Positions 42,784-50,732 of a stretch of 64,000 bases of DNA are shown in pieces (within the stretch, counting starts at the first letter, position 1; each line of letters begins with the position of its first letter). The position numbers were made by a program, and so were the translations under genes. Source of the DNA: UBA11090 sp035560555 (GTDB lineage Bacteria; Spirochaetota; Spirochaetia; Treponematales; Rectinemataceae). The DNA lies in assembly GCA_035560555.1 (NCBI GenBank), contig DATMZF010000021.1, positions 1 through 64,000 of the forward strand, in the 5' to 3' direction. The notes under the pieces are model-generated. The model ran no database searches. It had not been told where the DNA came from and was given only the letters and a program-made list of their open reading frames with translations.

Positions 42784-45600
42784 ATGAATCCTCATGAATT
42801 GCCCGTTTACCAGCAGAAAGACAAGATCCTCGACGCGCTCAAGGAAAACCAGGTGATCGTCGTGGAGAGCCCCACCGGCTCAGGCAAGACGACACAGCTC
42901 CCCATAATACTGAACGAAGCCGGCTACGCCGACCATGGGCTCATAGGGGTGACCCAGCCCAGGCGTATAGCCGTGCTTTCGGTGAGCGACTTCATCGGCC
43001 GTCAGCTGGGCGATATAAAGCCGGGTATCGTGGGCTACAAGATGCGTTTCGAGGATGTCACCACCTCCTCGACAAAGATAAAGGTCATGACCGACGGCAT
43101 TCTTCTCCAGGAAATGAAGCTCGATCCCTATCTCTCCAAGTACGATGTGATAATGGTGGACGAAGCCCACGAGCGCAGCCTCAACATAGACTTCATCCTC
43201 GGCCTGCTGAAGAAAGTCCTGGAAATAAGGCCCACGTTCAAGGTTATCGTTTCGTCAGCGACGATCAACGCCGAGGTGTTTTCGCAGTATTTCGGCGAAT
43301 GCCCCGTGGTCAAGATCGATACGCAGACCTATCCCGTCACCCTCATCTACGACCCCATCGCCGAGCCTCCCATCCAGGCGGAGGAAAGGCCACGCGACTC
43401 TTTTTCGCGCGGCAGGGATGGCCGTGACGGCCGCGACGGCGGAAGAAGGGACGGCAGGGGCGGCAGAGACGGCAGGGACGGCTCCGCTGCAAATCCCGGA
43501 GGCTCCGGCGCGCCGGCTTCGCCGCTTCGGTACAGCGATGAAGCGCTCTACGACAAGATACTCTCCATCGTCACCCGCTCCCTCGAACAGAGGGAGGAGG
43601 GCGAAGCCGGGGACATGCTGATTTTCCTTCCGGGAGAGAAAACGATAAAGGAATGCGCCATGCGCATCGCCGGCATTCCCCTCGCGTCCAAAATACACAT
43701 CGTTCCCCTCTATGCGCGCCTGGGCAAGGACGAACAAGGGAAGGTCTTCGATCCCGCCCCCGAGGGCAAGACGAAAATCGTTATAGCGACCAATATCGCC
43801 GAAACCAGCGTCACCATAGACGGCATCACGGTCGTGATCGATTCGGGCCTCGCCAAGCTCAACTACTACAACCCGCGCACCTTCACCGCCAGCCTCATCG
43901 AGACGCCCATATCCAAAGCCTCCTGCAACCAGAGAAAGGGAAGGGCGGGGCGCACGAGACCGGGCATATGCTACCGACTCTATCCTAGGAAGGAATTCGA
44001 GAACCGTCCCCTCTTCACGACCGAGGAAATCTACCGGACCGATCTTTCGGAAGTCGTGCTCAGAATGGCCGAGCTCGGAATCTCCGATTTCGAGAGTTTC
44101 GACTTCATCTCCAAGCCGCCTAAAAGCGGCATAGCGGGCGCAATAGACATCCTCAACCTTCTCGACTCCCTCTCCGGCGACCAAACCCTTTCCAAGATCG
44201 GCGAAATGATGTGCGCCTTCCCCCTCTTGCCCAGACTTTCACGGATGATCGTCGAGTCCATCATGCGCTACCCGGACGTCATCCACGAAACGCTCGTGGC
44301 CGCCGCTTTCCTCTCCACGATGAGCCCCTACGTCCTGCCGCCAGGCGAGGAGATGGAGGCCCGGAAGGCTCACCACGCCTTTCGGGACCCCATGGGCGAC
44401 TTCGTTTCCTACCTTCGCATCTTCGATGCCTTCCAGGCGGCGCCGGACAAGACTCGTTTCTGCGAGAAAAATTACCTGGACGAGCGCACGATGCGCGAAA
44501 TCGTCCGCATCAGGGAACAGCTCGAGATCATCGTGTCGGAGATGGGCCTCCCCATTCTGCGCGGCGGTTCTCTCTACGACTACCTGTGCGCCGTCTCCCG
44601 GGGCTTGATCCAGTTCGTCTGCGCCCGCCAGGAGCGGGGGCTCTTCCGCTCCCTCACCGCCGAAAAGATATCGATCCACCCCGGATCGGTCATGTTTAGG
44701 GAAAATCCCGACTTCATAGTGGCGGGGGAAATTGTGAGGACGACGCGCATGTACGCCATGTCCGTCTCCCCGCTTCCCCGCGACATCCTTTCAAAGATAT
44801 CCCCGATAGTCGCGGAGAGATTGCTCTCTCTCGTCGACAGCCGCAAGGATGAGGCCGTGGATATCGGCAAAAAGGAGCGTTCCAAACGCAGGACGGCCGC
44901 CGAGAATGAAGGCAGAAGGGAACCCCGCGATTTCACCGACAAGATCAAGCTCGGGGGACAGGTTTTCGACCTGGAAAAGGTCTCCGGCAAAAAGAAAATG
45001 GCCGTCCTCCCCTGGGAAACCTTCAAGCTCGCCAGAGAGAATATCGACAGGGATTCGGGATCGGCCTACAAAGGTCTCCTGGGTTCGATACGTTACAAGA
45101 ACTTCAGGCTTCTCGAGGGTGAAAAGCTCGAAACGATCATCAGGGTTCAGGATTGGCTCGATCTAGAGGCCGATCTGGGCAGGAACTGGCCCAGAAGCGC
45201 CAATTTCGAGATCGCGCGCGAAGAGCCCGGCGCGGCTTTCGAGGCGGCGGTCATGGACAAAGAAGCCCCCGACGCCGCGCCTTTGAAGGACGCGGCGTCC
45301 AAAAGTCCCGGGGCGGCGGTCAACTACGGAAACCTTGAAAAGCTTGTCGCCAACCTGGATCACGTGCTCCAGGTCGCCATGCCCAAGGGCAAGGACAAGC
45401 GCCTCGGCTTTGTCACCCTCTACACCGATGGCGCGGGCGTATTCTGGTTCAGGGTTTCGAAGGGCTTTCACACCGCGCTGAACGAGAGCATCTCCAGCCT
45501 GGAAAACCTGGCCGACGTAGCCGCCGACGAGAAGGTTTCGGCCGAGATGAAGGAAAAAATCGGACTTCTCTACCGGAAATTGAGCGCTTTTTTCGAATGA
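42784..45600 (+). CDS. hrpA: DEAH-box ATP-dependent RNA helicase (HrpA family) with RDG-rich insert
   Basis: A 938-residue SF2 helicase. Motifs: SPTGSGKTT (29-37), TQPRRIAVLS, DEAH (~126-129), SSATIN, IATNIAETSVTI, QRKGRAGRTRPG, then HA2/ratchet and OB-like regions. It is shorter than E. coli HrpA, with a divergent C-terminus. Between motif III and the second RecA domain (~residues 203-238) lies a low-complexity insert made of RDGRDG, RGGRDG and GGRRDG units. The start MNPHELPVYQQK is set by the adjacent -10 box; an in-frame ATG at 42748 falls in the -35 region. Confidence 0.88.
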   Translation: MNPHELPVYQQKDKILDALKENQVIVVESPTGSGKTTQLPIILNEAGYADHGLIGVTQPRRIAVLSVSDFIGRQLGDIKPGIVGYKMRFEDVTTSSTKIKVMTDGILLQEMKLDPYLSKYDVIMVDEAHERSLNIDFILGLLKKVLEIRPTFKVIVSSATINAEVFSQYFGECPVVKIDTQTYPVTLIYDPIAEPPIQAEERPRDSFSRGRDGRDGRDGGRRDGRGGRDGRDGSAANPGGSGAPASPLRYSDEALYDKILSIVTRSLEQREEGEAGDMLIFLPGEKTIKECAMRIAGIPLASKIHIVPLYARLGKDEQGKVFDPAPEGKTKIVIATNIAETSVTIDGITVVIDSGLAKLNYYNPRTFTASLIETPISKASCNQRKGRAGRTRPGICYRLYPRKEFENRPLFTTEEIYRTDLSEVVLRMAELGISDFESFDFISKPPKSGIAGAIDILNLLDSLSGDQTLSKIGEMMCAFPLLPRLSRMIVESIMRYPDVIHETLVAAAFLSTMSPYVLPPGEEMEARKAHHAFRDPMGDFVSYLRIFDAFQAAPDKTRFCEKNYLDERTMREIVRIREQLEIIVSEMGLPILRGGSLYDYLCAVSRGLIQFVCARQERGLFRSLTAEKISIHPGSVMFRENPDFIVAGEIVRTTRMYAMSVSPLPRDILSKISPIVAERLLSLVDSRKDEAVDIGKKERSKRRTAAENEGRREPRDFTDKIKLGGQVFDLEKVSGKKKMAVLPWETFKLARENIDRDSGSAYKGLLGSIRYKNFRLLEGEKLETIIRVQDWLDLEADLGRNWPRSANFEIAREEPGAAFEAAVMDKEAPDAAPLKDAASKSPGAAVNYGNLEKLVANLDHVLQVAMPKGKDKRLGFVTLYTDGAGVFWFRVSKGFHTALNESISSLENLADVAADEKVSAEMKEKIGLLYRKLSAFFE

Positions 45601-45621
45601 GCGTCGTCGATCTGCGTCGAA

Positions 45622-46398
45622 TCAATCGTTCTTCGTGAAATACAGCTCGAAGGCGTTCCGGCTGGCCTTCCTGGCTTTGGCCTCGAATTTCGTCTCGGGT
45701 CTCCACTCCACCCGGGGGGCGAAAGCCTCGTGCCGGTTGGAGATTCCGGCGCACGAAGACAGCAGCTCGAGGGTGGACTGGCCGTACTCCTCGATGTCGG
45801 TCACGAAATAGAGGTAGCCGCCGGCCTTCAGCCGCGAAATCATGAGGTCGACGATGGGGTGGCGCATGAGCCTGCGCTTGTGATGGCGTTTCTTTGGCCA
45901 GGGGTCGGGATAGAAGATATGAAGGCCTGCCAGGCTCCCCTCCGGGATCATGGTGGCCAGGACTTCGACCGCGTCGTGCTGGATTATCTTGAGATTGTCC
46001 AGCTTGTTTTCGCGGATTTCCATGATGAGCTTGCCGACGCCCGGGCTGTGGACTTCGACGCCTAGGTAGTTGAAGCGCGGGCGGTCGCGCGCGATCTGCC
46101 AGGTCGCCTTGCCCATGCCGAAACCGATCTCCATCACGAGAGGCCGGGGCAGGGGAAAGAGCGCCGTAGCCTCCAGGGGCCGGAGGCTGTAAGGCACTAT
46201 ATACTCTGAGCCGAATTCCTCTATGGCCTGTCTCTGCACGTCCGTCATTCGCCCGTTTCGTATGACGAAGGTCTTGATGAGGGCCGACGCGCCGCCTGAG
46301 CCTTCGGAGACGCCTACGCCTTCATCGACACCCGCGTCCACCGCGCCTTTTGGGACGCGCGCGTCGCTGGCCTCTATTTTTTCCTCAGAATCCATCAT
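45622..46398 (-). CDS. trmB: tRNA (guanine-N7)-methyltransferase
   Basis: TrmB methylates G46 of tRNAs with SAM. 258 residues; MEIGFGMGKATWQIA (~89-103), FNYLGVEVHSPGVG and IFYPDPWPKKRHHKRRL are family signatures. The first ~40 residues (MMDSEEKIEASDARVPKGAV onward) are acidic and low-complexity, longer than usual. The start overlaps the hisS stop by four bases. It converges with hrpA, 21 bases between stops. Confidence 0.94.
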   Translation of the reverse strand: MMDSEEKIEASDARVPKGAVDAGVDEGVGVSEGSGGASALIKTFVIRNGRMTDVQRQAIEEFGSEYIVPYSLRPLEATALFPLPRPLVMEIGFGMGKATWQIARDRPRFNYLGVEVHSPGVGKLIMEIRENKLDNLKIIQHDAVEVLATMIPEGSLAGLHIFYPDPWPKKRHHKRRLMRHPIVDLMISRLKAGGYLYFVTDIEEYGQSTLELLSSCAGISNRHEAFAPRVEWRPETKFEAKARKASRNAFELYFTKND

Positions 46399-47714
46399 TC
46401 CGCCGAACCGCCCAGGAAGGCGACGAGCTCGTCGAAATTGGTGAAGGCGATGGTAGAGCGCTTGGCGAGATCGCGTAGCGGGTATTGGCTTTCGGCGAGG
46501 CTGGACTCATCCAGGAGGAGAGCGTAGGGAATGCCCTTCTTTTCCGCGTAGCCGTATTGGGCGAGAAGCTTTTTCGCCTCGGGGAAGACTTCGGACGAAA
46601 CGCCCCGCGAGCGCAGCTTGGAGGCCAGCGCGTGCAGCTCTTTCGTGAGGGCGTCTCCCTGGTTGGCCAGAAGGACCTTGGGATCGCTCGCGCCCGCCAC
46701 CGGCTTGCCCATGGCGTCCAAAGCCGCGAGAAGCCTGTCGAGACCGATGGAGGCGCCGACGCCAGGCAGCTGCCTCGTCGTATAGAGGCTGGCGAGCTCG
46801 TTGTAGCGTCCGCCGGAACAGATGGAGCCTATCTTGGGCATTCCCGCCAGGAAGGTCTCGAAGACGATGCCGGTATAGTAGTCGAGCCCGCGCGTAATGC
46901 TTGGATCGAGGCATATCGAATCGGCGTATCCGGCCGACTGTGCTATTTCGTATACATCAGAAAGTCTATCGCGCGCCGCGATAGCTTCCCTGTCGTCGTC
47001 GGCGCAGAAACAGAACATCTTGGAGAGAGTCGCGGCGAAGCCGTCGGCCGGCTCAATGAAGCTGAGAATGTTGGACGCCATCGATTCGCCCACATCGGCG
47101 GAGAGCAGGGCGAAGGTGTCGTCTTTCCCTATTTTTTCGAGCTTGTCCACGGTGCGGAGGATGGACACCGACTTGTCGGAGCAGCCGGCGGCGGCGAGGA
47201 AGCGGTTGAAGAGGCCCCTGTGGTTGATGCGGATCCGTACGGGGCCGACATCCAGGGCTTTCATCGCGCTGGCGATCACGAGGACTATATCGGCGTCGGC
47301 CGAGGCCGAGTCCGTGCCCACGATGTCGAAATCGCACTGCATGAATTCCCTGTAGCGGCCGCGTTGAGTGTTTTCGCCTCGCCACACCTTGGCGATGTGA
47401 AAACGGCGGAAGGGAAGGTAGAGCTCCTCGACGTGTTCGGCCATGAATCTGGCGAAGGGGACGGTCAGGTCGAAACGCAGGGCGACATCGCGGCCGCCGT
47501 TATCCTGGAAACGGTAGACCTGTTTGTCGGTTTCGCCGCCGCCCTTGCCGAGAAGAATCTCCGAATATTCGAGGGCCGGCGTATCGATCGGCACAAAACC
47601 GAAGGATTGGAATGTTTTTTCAAGTTTTTTTACGAGGGAAGATCGGGCGCGCTCGGCGTCCGGAAGATAGTCCCGGAATCCCTTGAGGACTCGCGGCTCA
47701 ATGATGTCAGACAT
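46395..47714 (-). CDS. hisS: Histidyl-tRNA synthetase
   Basis: Class II synthetase; 439 residues. Motif 1 region (VLKGFRDYLPD), motif 2 (WRGENTQRGRYREFMQCDFDIVG in two runs), histidine-A loop SITRGLDYYTGIVFE and motif 3 GASIGLDRLLAAL are all present, with a C-terminal anticodon-binding domain. A promoter lies at 47743-47771. It starts divergently from rpsF. Confidence 0.97.
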   Translation of the reverse strand: MSDIIEPRVLKGFRDYLPDAERARSSLVKKLEKTFQSFGFVPIDTPALEYSEILLGKGGGETDKQVYRFQDNGGRDVALRFDLTVPFARFMAEHVEELYLPFRRFHIAKVWRGENTQRGRYREFMQCDFDIVGTDSASADADIVLVIASAMKALDVGPVRIRINHRGLFNRFLAAAGCSDKSVSILRTVDKLEKIGKDDTFALLSADVGESMASNILSFIEPADGFAATLSKMFCFCADDDREAIAARDRLSDVYEIAQSAGYADSICLDPSITRGLDYYTGIVFETFLAGMPKIGSICSGGRYNELASLYTTRQLPGVGASIGLDRLLAALDAMGKPVAGASDPKVLLANQGDALTKELHALASKLRSRGVSSEVFPEAKKLLAQYGYAEKKGIPYALLLDESSLAESQYPLRDLAKRSTIAFTNFDELVAFLGGSAE

Positions 47715-47742
47715 TTTTCCTCCACTGAAAAATCAGGGCCCA

Positions 47743-47771
47743 ATTATGGGAAATTCTTCGCGCAATTGCAA
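47743..47771 (-). promoter_or_regulatory. hisS promoter
   Basis: Minus strand TTGCAA (47771-47766) and CATAAT (47748-47743) with a 17-base spacer, ~30 bases upstream of the hisS ATG. Confidence 0.55.
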
Positions 47772-47774
47772 GTA

Positions 47775-47804
47775 TTGCATAAGAATGGCCGAACATGCTA
47801 TAAA
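47775..47804 (+). promoter_or_regulatory. rpsF operon promoter
   Basis: TTGCAT (47775-47780) and TATAAA (47799-47804) with an 18-base spacer. Transcription should begin near 47811, leaving an ~84-base leader before rpsF. Confidence 0.65.
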
Positions 47805-47810
47805 AATGTT

Positions 47811-47894
47811 CCCTCTTTATCCAATCCGACCCCTCGGGCCGCGATTGAATCGAGTGCTCTCCGTATGGAGGGTAAGGTCCACAAGGAGGAAAGA
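47811..47894 (+). promoter_or_regulatory. rpsF leader RNA with nested stems
   Basis: The leader can form GACC (47828-47831) with GGTC (47876-47879), CCTC (47832-47835) with GAGG, and a competing CTCC-GTAT-GGAG hairpin (47859-47870). A structured leader before a transcript that encodes both S6 and S18 fits the known S6:S18 autoregulatory leaders, but the published consensus could not be checked here. GGAGGAAAG provides the ribosome binding site. Confidence 0.35.
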
Positions 47895-48176
47895 ATGAGA
47901 CAATATGAGCTTGTCGTAGTCCTGCCTTCGGAAGAAGAAGCGTTCCGCAAAGGCAAGGAAGCCGTAGCCCTTGACCTGGCCCAGGTCAAGGCAGCAGACA
48001 TCAAGGAAGAAGATATGGGAGACCGTATTCTGGCCTATCCCATCCGCAAGAAAGATCGCGGACACTACATTCTCTACCGCACCAACCTCGATCCGCAGAG
48101 CGTGATTCCCTTGGAAAGATCTTTCAGGCTGAACACCAGCGTACTGAAATATCTTCTGGTAAAAGTCGAAGCGTAA
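47895..48176 (+). CDS. rpsF: 30S ribosomal protein S6
   Basis: A 93-residue S6 (MRQYELVVVLPSEEEAFRKG; DRILAYPIRKKDRGHYILYR), which pairs with S18 in the 30S platform. The ATG at 47895 is preceded by AAGGAGGAAAG. The frame continues open far upstream across hisS on the opposite strand, but that extension is a GC-rich shadow. It is first in the rpsF-ssb-rpsR-membrane protein-rplI operon. Confidence 0.96.
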   Translation: MRQYELVVVLPSEEEAFRKGKEAVALDLAQVKAADIKEEDMGDRILAYPIRKKDRGHYILYRTNLDPQSVIPLERSFRLNTSVLKYLLVKVEA

Positions 48177-48192
48177 GCATCGGGAGGCCTGT

Positions 48193-48654
48193 ATGCGCGA
48201 CATAAATGTCGTGGTCCTGGTGGGAAGACTCACGAGGGATTCCGAACTCAAATACACGAAATCGGGAATGCCGATCGCCCGTTTTTCCATAGCGGTCAAC
48301 CGCTCCAGAAAACAGGGTGAGGAATGGGTCGACGAGACCAGCTTCTTCGAAATCGATTTTTGGGGGAAGGGCGCCGAGGCGGTCAATCGCTACCTGACAA
48401 AAGGCCAGCAAGTCGGCGTCGAGGGAGAATTGAGGCAGGATCGCTGGGAACAGGATGGACAGCCGCGCAACAAGGTTGTCATCAACGCCAGCAATGTCCG
48501 CCTTCTCGGGAATGCCCCGTCGGGGCAGGGAAGCGGCGGCTATCAGAAACCGCAGCAGAAGGCGGCGCCCTACGAAGGCGGAGCCGAACCGCGCGGCGAG
48601 GCAAGCCAGCCGTCGCCCGCCGTCGATACCTTCGACGATGATATTCCTTTCTGA
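48193..48654 (+). CDS. ssb: Single-stranded DNA-binding protein
   Basis: A 153-residue SSB. The OB fold spans ~1-105 (MRDINVVVLVGRLTRDSELK; FSIAVNRSRKQGEEWVDETS; QVGVEGELRQDRWEQDG). A glycine/glutamine/proline linker leads to the acidic tip ending FDDDIPF, the protein-interaction tail used by replication and repair partners. It sits between the genes for S6 and S18 as in most bacteria. Confidence 0.96.
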   Translation: MRDINVVVLVGRLTRDSELKYTKSGMPIARFSIAVNRSRKQGEEWVDETSFFEIDFWGKGAEAVNRYLTKGQQVGVEGELRQDRWEQDGQPRNKVVINASNVRLLGNAPSGQGSGGYQKPQQKAAPYEGGAEPRGEASQPSPAVDTFDDDIPF

Positions 48655-48680
48655 TACAAAGCGATAATAGGAGAAATGCA

Positions 48681-48989
48681 ATGTCCGATATGAAAGATGA
48701 CGTGAGAGGCGGTCGTTCCGACGATCAGGGCGAAGGCCGCAGGGATGATGACCGCTCGGGCGGCCCGCGCAAGGGCAAGGGATTCTTCAAGAAGAAGGTC
48801 TGCAAGTTCTGCACGCAGAAAGCCCACATCGACTATAAAGATTCCGACACCCTCAGGCGCTATACGACGGAGCGCGGAAAGATCCTGCCCCGCCGCATCA
48901 CCGGCACCTGCTCGAAGCACCAGCGCGCTCTCGCCGTCAACATCAAGCGAGCGCGAGCCTTGGCGCTTCTGCCCTACGTCGTGAAATAA
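48681..48989 (+). CDS. rpsR: 30S ribosomal protein S18 with charged N-terminal extension
   Basis: A 102-residue S18. The core (KKKVCKFCTQKAHIDYKDSD; GKILPRRITGTCSKHQRALA) includes the CxxC of zinc-type S18. The first ~35 residues (MSDMKDDVRGGRSDDQGEGR onward) are a charged low-complexity extension. AGGAGAA precedes the ATG. It follows ssb by 26 bases. Confidence 0.95.
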   Translation: MSDMKDDVRGGRSDDQGEGRRDDDRSGGPRKGKGFFKKKVCKFCTQKAHIDYKDSDTLRRYTTERGKILPRRITGTCSKHQRALAVNIKRARALALLPYVVK

Positions 48990-49004
48990 GCTCGGAGCAT
49001 AGAT

Positions 49005-49991
49005 GTGAACGGACGCGCGCAGCTGACCAAGAACAGGGAGTTATTGCTCGACGCCTCGACAGGCCTGCTGTCGGGCTTCATCTATCTCTCCTATGTTCTC
49101 TCGTTCGCTTTTCTCATACCGGTGCAGTATGCGTTTGCCGGCAGGGGAAAGAAATCCGGTCTCGTCGCGGCGACTTTCTCTTTTCTCGCCATAGCGGTCG
49201 GGCAGATCGCCAGAATGCTTGAAATCAAAGCCGTCGACCCGCTGGTCATCCTCGCGGGCGTCCTGCCTCCTCTCCTGCTTCTTGCCGCCATCTGGTTCGT
49301 CAACGCGCGAATTGGAAAGTTGGAAGCGGGCGGTAAAATCCTTATCGCCGCGCTCATCCTCTCCGCCGTTGCCGCGCCCCTCGTGATGAAAGCCACATCC
49401 GACAAGAGTTTTTCAGCCTGGTTGATCGAGTACATCGGTTCAGCCATGAAATCCTCAGGTCTGGAGGGCGACGGCGCAGCCTATGCGCGCGCCGCCGTGA
49501 ATAGCGCCATCGCCGTCATCCAGTCGGCTTTCGCCGCTATGATACTGTGGGTTCTCGCGGGAAGCTGGTGGCTTGGATCCTTTATCGCCGCGCGCTCGGC
49601 GGTCCGCCAGAAAAAGGCCGATGAAAGCGTCTTCGCTTCCATAAGCCTCTCGCGGCTGCGCGTTCCCTCCATAGCGCTCTGGCCGACGCTTTTATCCTGG
49701 GCGCTGCTCTTCGCCGCGCTCTTGACGAAGCAAACCGGCCTCGTATCCGCTCTGGTCTGGAATATCGCGCTCTGCTCGGCATCTCTCTACGCCATGCAGG
49801 GGATCGGAATAATCTCACATCTATCTCGACAGTTCAACGCGACCCGCATTCTGCGCTTGCTCACGCCGCTCGCCATCATGGCGATAGCGCTGAGTTCGAC
49901 GGCGGGCGCGATCATCATGATTACCTTGCCCGTATTGGGCATCACCGAGGTATGGCTTCCATACCGCAACTTGAAAGGAGCCTTGAAATGA
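49005..49991 (+). CDS. DUF2232/YybS-like membrane protein
   Basis: A 328-residue integral membrane protein with about eight hydrophobic segments. Position between rpsR and rplI, together with topology, matches the YybS/DUF2232 family found upstream of rplI in Bacillus; residue-level similarity could not be tested. The GTG start at 49005 is 15 bases after the rpsR stop. The stop overlaps the rplI ATG as ATGA. Function unknown. Confidence 0.75.
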   Translation: MNGRAQLTKNRELLLDASTGLLSGFIYLSYVLSFAFLIPVQYAFAGRGKKSGLVAATFSFLAIAVGQIARMLEIKAVDPLVILAGVLPPLLLLAAIWFVNARIGKLEAGGKILIAALILSAVAAPLVMKATSDKSFSAWLIEYIGSAMKSSGLEGDGAAYARAAVNSAIAVIQSAFAAMILWVLAGSWWLGSFIAARSAVRQKKADESVFASISLSRLRVPSIALWPTLLSWALLFAALLTKQTGLVSALVWNIALCSASLYAMQGIGIISHLSRQFNATRILRLLTPLAIMAIALSSTAGAIIMITLPVLGITEVWLPYRNLKGALK

Positions 49992-50575
49992 AAATAATCC
50001 TGAACCAAGACGTCCCGAACTTAGGCGAGATTGGCGATGTCAAGGATGTTGCGCCCGGCTACGCGAGAAACTACCTTCTTCCCCGCGGTCTGGCTTCCGT
50101 GTACAACACAAAGACCGTGGCCCTCTTCGCGAAAAAACAGAGCGAGATCGATGCCATCAAGGAAGCCAAGAGGCTTTCTTCCACTTCCCTGAAGGAGAAG
50201 CTGGAAGCCGAGGATATCTGCATCGCGATGCCCGCCGGCGCGAACGGCAAGCTCTACGGCGCCGTCAACAACGCGATGGTGGCCGATGAGCTCCTCAAGA
50301 AGGGAATCGAGATCGACCGCAAGAAGATAGAAGTGCCCGGGAGAGCCATCAAGAGCGTCGGCAACTACAAGGTCATCGTCCGCCTCTACGAAAAGGAGGA
50401 GGCTGTCCTCAAGCTTTCCATTTCCGGACAGGAGGTGAAGGCCGAAAAGACCGAGGACAGCGACCAGCCCAAGAAGCAGAGAGTGAGAAGGGCGAGAGCC
50501 GAAGCGGCCGAACCCGTCACCGACGAGGAACAGGCCGCGGCGTTCGAAGCCGCCATCAACGCCGGACAGATGTAA
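49988..50575 (+). CDS. rplI: 50S ribosomal protein L9 with C-terminal extension
   Basis: A 195-residue L9. The N-terminal domain MKIILNQDVPNLGEIGDVKD and GYARNYLLPRGLA are diagnostic; the C-terminal domain follows (GKLYGAVNNAMVADEL). About 45 residues extend past the usual end, a Lys/Arg then Glu/Ala-rich tail (KKQRVRRARAEAAEP). The ATG at 49988 overlaps the upstream stop and has GAAAGGAG before it; the ATG at 49952 is not needed. A hairpin terminator follows. Confidence 0.95.
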   Translation: MKIILNQDVPNLGEIGDVKDVAPGYARNYLLPRGLASVYNTKTVALFAKKQSEIDAIKEAKRLSSTSLKEKLEAEDICIAMPAGANGKLYGAVNNAMVADELLKKGIEIDRKKIEVPGRAIKSVGNYKVIVRLYEKEEAVLKLSISGQEVKAEKTEDSDQPKKQRVRRARAEAAEPVTDEEQAAAFEAAINAGQM

Positions 50576-50625
50576 GCGCTTTTCCACGCTACCGGGGCGC
50601 TGGGGCACAAGTCCCGCGCCGCATA

Positions 50626-50683
50626 AGGCATCCGATACTTCCGGGATTCTTTTTGGATTCCGGGTATTTGGTGCCTTTTTTTT
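50626..50683 (+). terminator. Terminator after rplI
   Basis: AAGGCA (50626-50631) pairs with TGCCTT (50672-50677) at the base of a longer imperfect stem with inner ATAC/GTAT and CCGG/CCGG pairs, followed by a T-run (50676-50683). Confidence 0.6.
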
Positions 50684-50703
50684 CGTTCCATTTCGTTCTA
50701 TCG

Positions 50704-50709
50704 TATAGT
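50704..50709 (+). promoter_or_regulatory. Possible -10 box for dnaB
   Basis: TATAGT 24 bases before the dnaB ATG; no good -35 is visible, partly because the terminator T-run occupies that region. AAAGGGG serves as ribosome binding site. Confidence 0.35.
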
Positions 50710-50732
50710 TCGCATCCGAAAAGGGGCAGTCG

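Noticed and set aside
46485..47894. Upstream extension of the rpsF frame by ~470 codons
   Set aside because: It runs antisense to hisS and through the rpsF promoter; S6 starts at 47895 with a strong ribosome binding site.
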